Below are positions 33,690-36,739 of a stretch of 36,739 bases of DNA, piece by piece. The notes under the pieces are model-generated. The model did not search any database, had not been told where the DNA came from, and saw only the letters and a program-made list of their open reading frames with translations. The first letter of the stretch is position 1, and each line of letters begins with the position of its first letter. The position numbers and the translations under genes were made by a program. The stretch comes from an uncultured Synergistales bacterium (GTDB lineage: Bacteria; Synergistota; Synergistia; Synergistales; Aminobacteriaceae), in the NCBI GenBank assembly GCA_905233565.1, contig CAJOCL010000007.1, positions 1-36,739 on the forward strand. Reading direction: 5' to 3'.

Positions 33690-34331
33690 ATGCGCAGGTT
33701 AAGATTTTTACTCGCACTCATTATCGTTCTGGCCATGTCATTAACGGCCTTTGCACATCCGGGAAAGCTCGACAAAAACGGCGGGCATTACGACAAGGAG
33801 ACGGGCGAATATCATTACCACAAAGGCCCGAACGCCCTCGAAAGCCTCGAAATCAGGCGCAACACCGTTTACAGGGCAAAAGTTGAGAGAATTGTTGACG
33901 GCGATACGATTATAGTATCGTTCATATTCGATGACGGCAGCAAATATCTCAAAGAACGCGTAAGAATGCTTGGAGTTGACACGCCCGAAACTGTTCACCC
34001 GACAAAGCCAGTCCAGTATTACGGCAAAGAGGCAAGCAACTTCACAAAAGAACACCTGACTGACAAGACAATATGGCTTCAGACCGATGTAGGAGTTAAG
34101 GACAGGTACGACAGAATGCTGGCTTATGTGTGGCTTAAAGAACCGTCCAAGAAAGACCTTGATGACGAGGCCGCAATACGTAAGAACATGTTCAACGCAC
34201 AATTACTGCTAGGCGGATATGCACAGCTCATGACGGTACAGCCGAACTCACGTTATTCAAATATTTTCGTTCACTTTCAGCGTGAGGCAAGACAGGAAAA
34301 GCGCGGATTATGGGGCAAAGACCCTGAATAA
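33690..34331 (+). CDS. Exported SNase-like nuclease with YHYH motif
   Basis: Protein of 213 residues. Residues 1-22 form a signal peptide (LLALIIVLAMSLTAFA). The mature start, HPGKLDKNGGHYDKETGEYH, is a His-rich YHYH-type motif known next to secreted nucleases, possibly metal binding. Residues about 60-205 are a staphylococcal-nuclease domain. The catalytic residues are Arg92 (VRMLG), Glu100 (DTPE) and Arg142 (YDRMLAYV), with the calcium-site Asp in VDGDT. It likely degrades external DNA or RNA for nutrients. AAAGGAA lies before the start; it follows the permease by 20 bases and ends at a terminator. Confidence 0.93.
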   Translation: MRRLRFLLALIIVLAMSLTAFAHPGKLDKNGGHYDKETGEYHYHKGPNALESLEIRRNTVYRAKVERIVDGDTIIVSFIFDDGSKYLKERVRMLGVDTPETVHPTKPVQYYGKEASNFTKEHLTDKTIWLQTDVGVKDRYDRMLAYVWLKEPSKKDLDDEAAIRKNMFNAQLLLGGYAQLMTVQPNSRYSNIFVHFQREARQEKRGLWGKDPE

Positions 34332-34348
34332 TTATTGCTGAACAACAG

Positions 34349-34386
34349 GCAGGGCTGGGGACAAAATCTCCGGTCCTGCTTTTTTT
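34349..34386 (+). terminator. Terminator after the nuclease gene
   Basis: A 13-bp stem (GCAGGGCTGGGGA and TCTCCGGTCCTGC, with G-T pairs) and a 5-nt loop are followed by TTTTTTT. Confidence 0.88.
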
Positions 34387-34476
34387 AACATTATGTTCAT
34401 CGTTTTTTCAGCTCCTTTATTAATTATTTTTATTGCTAATACTTTTATAATATCGAAATCCGTACCGTTTTGGGAT

Positions 34477-34485
34477 TGATATAAT
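34477..34485 (+). promoter_or_regulatory. Extended -10 promoter of the Rpn-family gene
   Basis: TGATATAAT, identical to the elements at 13515 and 15649, lies 42 bases before the GTG start, in a very AT-rich stretch. Confidence 0.55.
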
Positions 34486-34527
34486 AATAAAAATTATTAA
34501 GTTTATTAAATTTATTTTGAGGGCAGC

Positions 34528-35379
34528 GTGAACAAAGCGGCATATAAAACATTAACTCAAGAGGAACGAGAAAAGAGATGGCAAGGTCTGACTTTCGGTG
34601 ATGACTTTCTTTTCTGTAAAATATTGTCAGACATGGCTCTTTGCGCCGAAATGCTTCACCGAATTTTTCCAGATCTTGATGTCAGTGATATTCAGCCTGT
34701 GAGAAATCAAAAGTCCGAAAAACTCGATTTACACATACGGGGAGTCCGATTTGATATTTTCACGGCAATAGCTAAAAATTTTATCGACGTTGAAATGCAG
34801 AAGGAGCGGCTTGATGACGTGTTCAAGCGGCCAAGAGCATATCAAACCGTCATAACATACAGGGGACTTGAACAGGACACGTTGAAAAAATCAGGAAATT
34901 ACAAAGACTTACCTGATTCTTATGTTGTTTTTATCTGTAACTTCGATCCGTTCAAGAAAGGGCGACATATTTACAGCTTTCAAAATTATTGCACTGAAGA
35001 TAAGGAAATTGCTCTCGGTGACGGCGCACATATCGTGTACCTTAACACGAAAGGGAAGCTCGATGACGTAAGTCCGGAATTAAAGCGATTCTTAGATTTC
35101 GTAGGTAAGAATAAAGTTAGCAAGGGAGACGCATTTATTGAAACATTAGACCGAAAGGTTAAAGAAGCAAAGAAAAATACTCAATGGAGGCACGAATTTA
35201 TGATGTTAATAACAATTGAAGACGAGAAATTTGCGGAAGGAAGAGCTGAAGGGCGCAGAGAAGCTCAGAGAGAAGAAAGACATGCAATATACGAGCGACT
35301 TGTTACTAGAGGCATGTCCCCGCAAGAAGCAGCCGACATGACTGGCTGGAATGTCAATTCTTCATACAGCATGAACTGA
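34528..35379 (+). CDS. Rpn-family recombination-promoting nuclease (PD-(D/E)XK transposase-like)
   Basis: Protein of 283 residues. It opens with LTFGDDFLFCKIL (about 21-33), the usual family start, and has a PD-(D/E)XK core with Asp76 (RFDIFTA) and DVEMQ (87-91). It ends in a charged helical region (about 230-262; EGRAEGRREAQREE), also typical. Rpn proteins cut DNA and promote RecA-independent recombination, and family copies are often multiplied within genomes. The start is GTG 34528, with GAGGG shortly before. No terminal inverted repeats are seen, so it is not an obvious insertion sequence. Confidence 0.85.
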   Translation: MNKAAYKTLTQEEREKRWQGLTFGDDFLFCKILSDMALCAEMLHRIFPDLDVSDIQPVRNQKSEKLDLHIRGVRFDIFTAIAKNFIDVEMQKERLDDVFKRPRAYQTVITYRGLEQDTLKKSGNYKDLPDSYVVFICNFDPFKKGRHIYSFQNYCTEDKEIALGDGAHIVYLNTKGKLDDVSPELKRFLDFVGKNKVSKGDAFIETLDRKVKEAKKNTQWRHEFMMLITIEDEKFAEGRAEGRREAQREERHAIYERLVTRGMSPQEAADMTGWNVNSSYSMN

Positions 35380-35420
35380 TAATCAAGACTTTTTCAGCCA
35401 CATTAAGCCTTAAAGCCATA

Positions 35421-35456
35421 AAAAGGGAGTCAGGAAAATCCGACTTCCTTTTTATT
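35421..35456. terminator. Bidirectional terminator between convergent genes
   Basis: Arms AAAAGGGAGTC and GACTTCCTTTT around a 10-nt loop give an A run on one side and a T run on the other, so it can serve both the Rpn gene and the minus-strand pilC gene. Confidence 0.8.
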
Positions 35457-35464
35457 ACGATATT

Positions 35465-36739
35465 TTATGATAATTGGATAATTGCAGATGTTACGGGTGC
35501 GAAAATTGACGTTGCAATTATCGCTATTATTCCTCCTACAAAAACGATTAACATCGGCTCAAGAAGTGAAACCGTAGCTTTTACCTGTTCGTCAAGTTCC
35601 TGATCGTACCAAGTTGCCACGCGTTCGAGCATACTGTCCAAGTGTCCTGTCTCCTCGCCGATTCTCATCATCTGAGACACGAGGACTGGGAATATTCCAG
35701 CCTGACGCGCCGAATCACCAAGCGATATGCCCCTGATAACGCCCTGCCTTAAATTTGCGTAACCTTCCTGAACTGCTGCATTTCCCGCAGTCCCTTCGGC
35801 CATTTCAATCCCCCTGACTATCGGGACTCCCGCCGCCGTCAACGCTGAAAGCGTTCTGCTTGAACGTGCCATAGAGGCCTTCATGATTAAGTCTTTCATT
35901 ACGGGGATTTTAAGTTTTATTCTGTCCATATATTTTTTAGTGAGCTTGTTTGTTGATAATACGTGAAGCCCGAATATTATTCCTGCGAATATTCCTGCCA
36001 CTATGTACCAGTTTTTTGAAAACCAGTTCCCTATGGCAAACATGACTAAAGTTACCTGCGGAAGATCTATATTAAGAGCCGCGAAGGTCTCCTCAAATTT
36101 AGGGACAAGAAAAAGGAAAAAGAATATCAGTATGCCGACAGCAAATATCATTATGAACGCAGGGTAAAACATTGCACTTTTTATTTTGCTGCGTAACTGT
36201 TCCTGTTTTTCAAGCAATACTGCTGACTGTTCAAGAGACTGGCCGAGAAGCCCGCCCTCTTCACCTGCTTCAATAAGCGAAATCAAAAGTGCATTGAAAG
36301 TTTTTTCCTGGCTCATTGCCTGACTGAGGGGCATTCCCCTGTCTAACCTGTTCTTAATCTGCGTAAGTGTGTAACGTAATGAAGCGTTTTTTTCGCCGCC
36401 TGATATTACGTCTATTGATGTTGAGAGGCTTAACCCTGCATTTTCCATTGTTGCGAGCTGACGGAAGAAGACCATTAAAGTTTTCAGGGGTACCTTTCCC
36501 CTGCTGAAAATATGTCCTATATCCATGCTGAGAATGGATTTCAGGGAACCGCCTCCTCCTGAAGATTTTGAACCTGACTGAGAGGCTTTGCCGGATGACG
36601 ACGACAGGGACTGGGAACCGCCCTGTGCATTGAGATTGATTACAATCATTCCCCTTGCCCTTAGGGTATCCAGTGCTTCTTTCTGGGTATTGGCATCAAC
36701 ATAGCCTTCGACCATTTCACCGTCAGAGGCTCTTGCGCG
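35465..36739 (-). CDS. pilC: Type II secretion / type IV pilus inner-membrane platform protein (partial)
   Basis: GspF/PilC family protein; 424 residues are visible and the 5' end lies beyond the right edge. ATG 36715 is not the true start, since the frame continues upstream as RARASDGE and family members begin about 15-20 residues earlier. Two copies of the GspF domain are present: about 80-200 (FFRQLATMENAGLSLSTSID) and about 280-400 (MARSSRTLSALTAAGVPIV), each with its GEE motif (EAGEEGG, RIGEETG). Three membrane segments lie near 180-200, 225-250 and at the C-terminus. A Ser/Gly-rich linker (about 35-60) joins the N-terminal part to the first domain. It connects the assembly ATPase to the growing pilus or pseudopilus. 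Confidence 0.93.
   Translation of the reverse strand, partial: RARASDGEMVEGYVDANTQKEALDTLRARGMIVINLNAQGGSQSLSSSSGKASQSGSKSSGGGGSLKSILSMDIGHIFSRGKVPLKTLMVFFRQLATMENAGLSLSTSIDVISGGEKNASLRYTLTQIKNRLDRGMPLSQAMSQEKTFNALLISLIEAGEEGGLLGQSLEQSAVLLEKQEQLRSKIKSAMFYPAFIMIFAVGILIFFFLFLVPKFEETFAALNIDLPQVTLVMFAIGNWFSKNWYIVAGIFAGIIFGLHVLSTNKLTKKYMDRIKLKIPVMKDLIMKASMARSSRTLSALTAAGVPIVRGIEMAEGTAGNAAVQEGYANLRQGVIRGISLGDSARQAGIFPVLVSQMMRIGEETGHLDSMLERVATWYDQELDEQVKATVSLLEPMLIVFVGGIIAIIATSIFAPVTSAIIQLS

Noticed and set aside
34528-35379. Complete insertion sequence around the Rpn-family gene
   Set aside because: No terminal inverted repeats or target-site duplications were found by eye, and Rpn proteins are usually not carried on such elements.
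1-36739. Reassignment of TAA to a sense codon
   Set aside because: Several intact genes, including ileS, end at TAA at the expected family length.

Overview
The window looks like chromosome from a Synergistota (Synergistaceae-type) anaerobe. The clearest pointer is the C-terminus of the secreted protein at 13759-15591: Gly-Gly-Cys, a short hydrophobic stretch, then Lys-Lys-Arg. This is the layout of the Synerg-CTERM sorting signal known from that phylum. AT-rich DNA, a type III glutamine synthetase, a stand-alone TrpB2 and a fused CobA-HemD fit but are not diagnostic. No rRNA or tRNA gene and no CRISPR array was seen.

Layout. 1-185: a hairpin-bearing end that may belong to an IS200/IS605-type element, then the ileS terminator. 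185-3844 (minus): ileS and a tail-anchored coiled-coil protein. 3915-7184 (plus): hemC and a cobA-hemD fusion (tetrapyrrole synthesis), then an exported esterase. 7241-7811 (minus): a VapBC-like toxin-antitoxin pair whose toxin is cut by a stop codon. 7933-9309 (minus): trpB2. 9515-13517 (plus): tig-clpP-clpX-engB, for protein folding, proteolysis and ribosome assembly. 13515-15591: a promoter, a short leader ORF carrying four 7-bp repeats, a strong terminator, and the Synerg-CTERM surface protein. 15649-18811: rpsB-tsf-pyrH-frr translation operon, with pyrH broken by one extra G. 18856-25597: cheR, a hypA-like gene, a UvrD/PcrA helicase, coaE, pepF, a HAD phosphatase and lspA, tightly packed and often overlapping. 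25598-29889: an accessory island with different codon usage. It holds a Fic protein cut from its DNA-binding tail by a stop codon, a three-gene minus-strand module (exported coiled-coil protein, multi-pass membrane protein, XRE regulator) and a decayed XRE gene. 29978-34331: yfiH/pgeF, glnN, a TSUP permease and an exported SNase-like nuclease. 34528-36739: an Rpn-family nuclease and the 5'-truncated end of a pilC/gspF gene.

Two points deserve attention. First, the leader of the surface protein has the architecture of a phase-variable attenuator. At four repeat copies the leader ORF stops before the terminator; at three copies it would be translated through the terminator and into the start of the surface gene. 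Second, four genes (hemC, vapC, pyrH, fic) are each interrupted at a TAA. Two are one-base frame problems in essential-type genes and two are nonsense codons in accessory genes. Sequence error, decay and recoding must be told apart.
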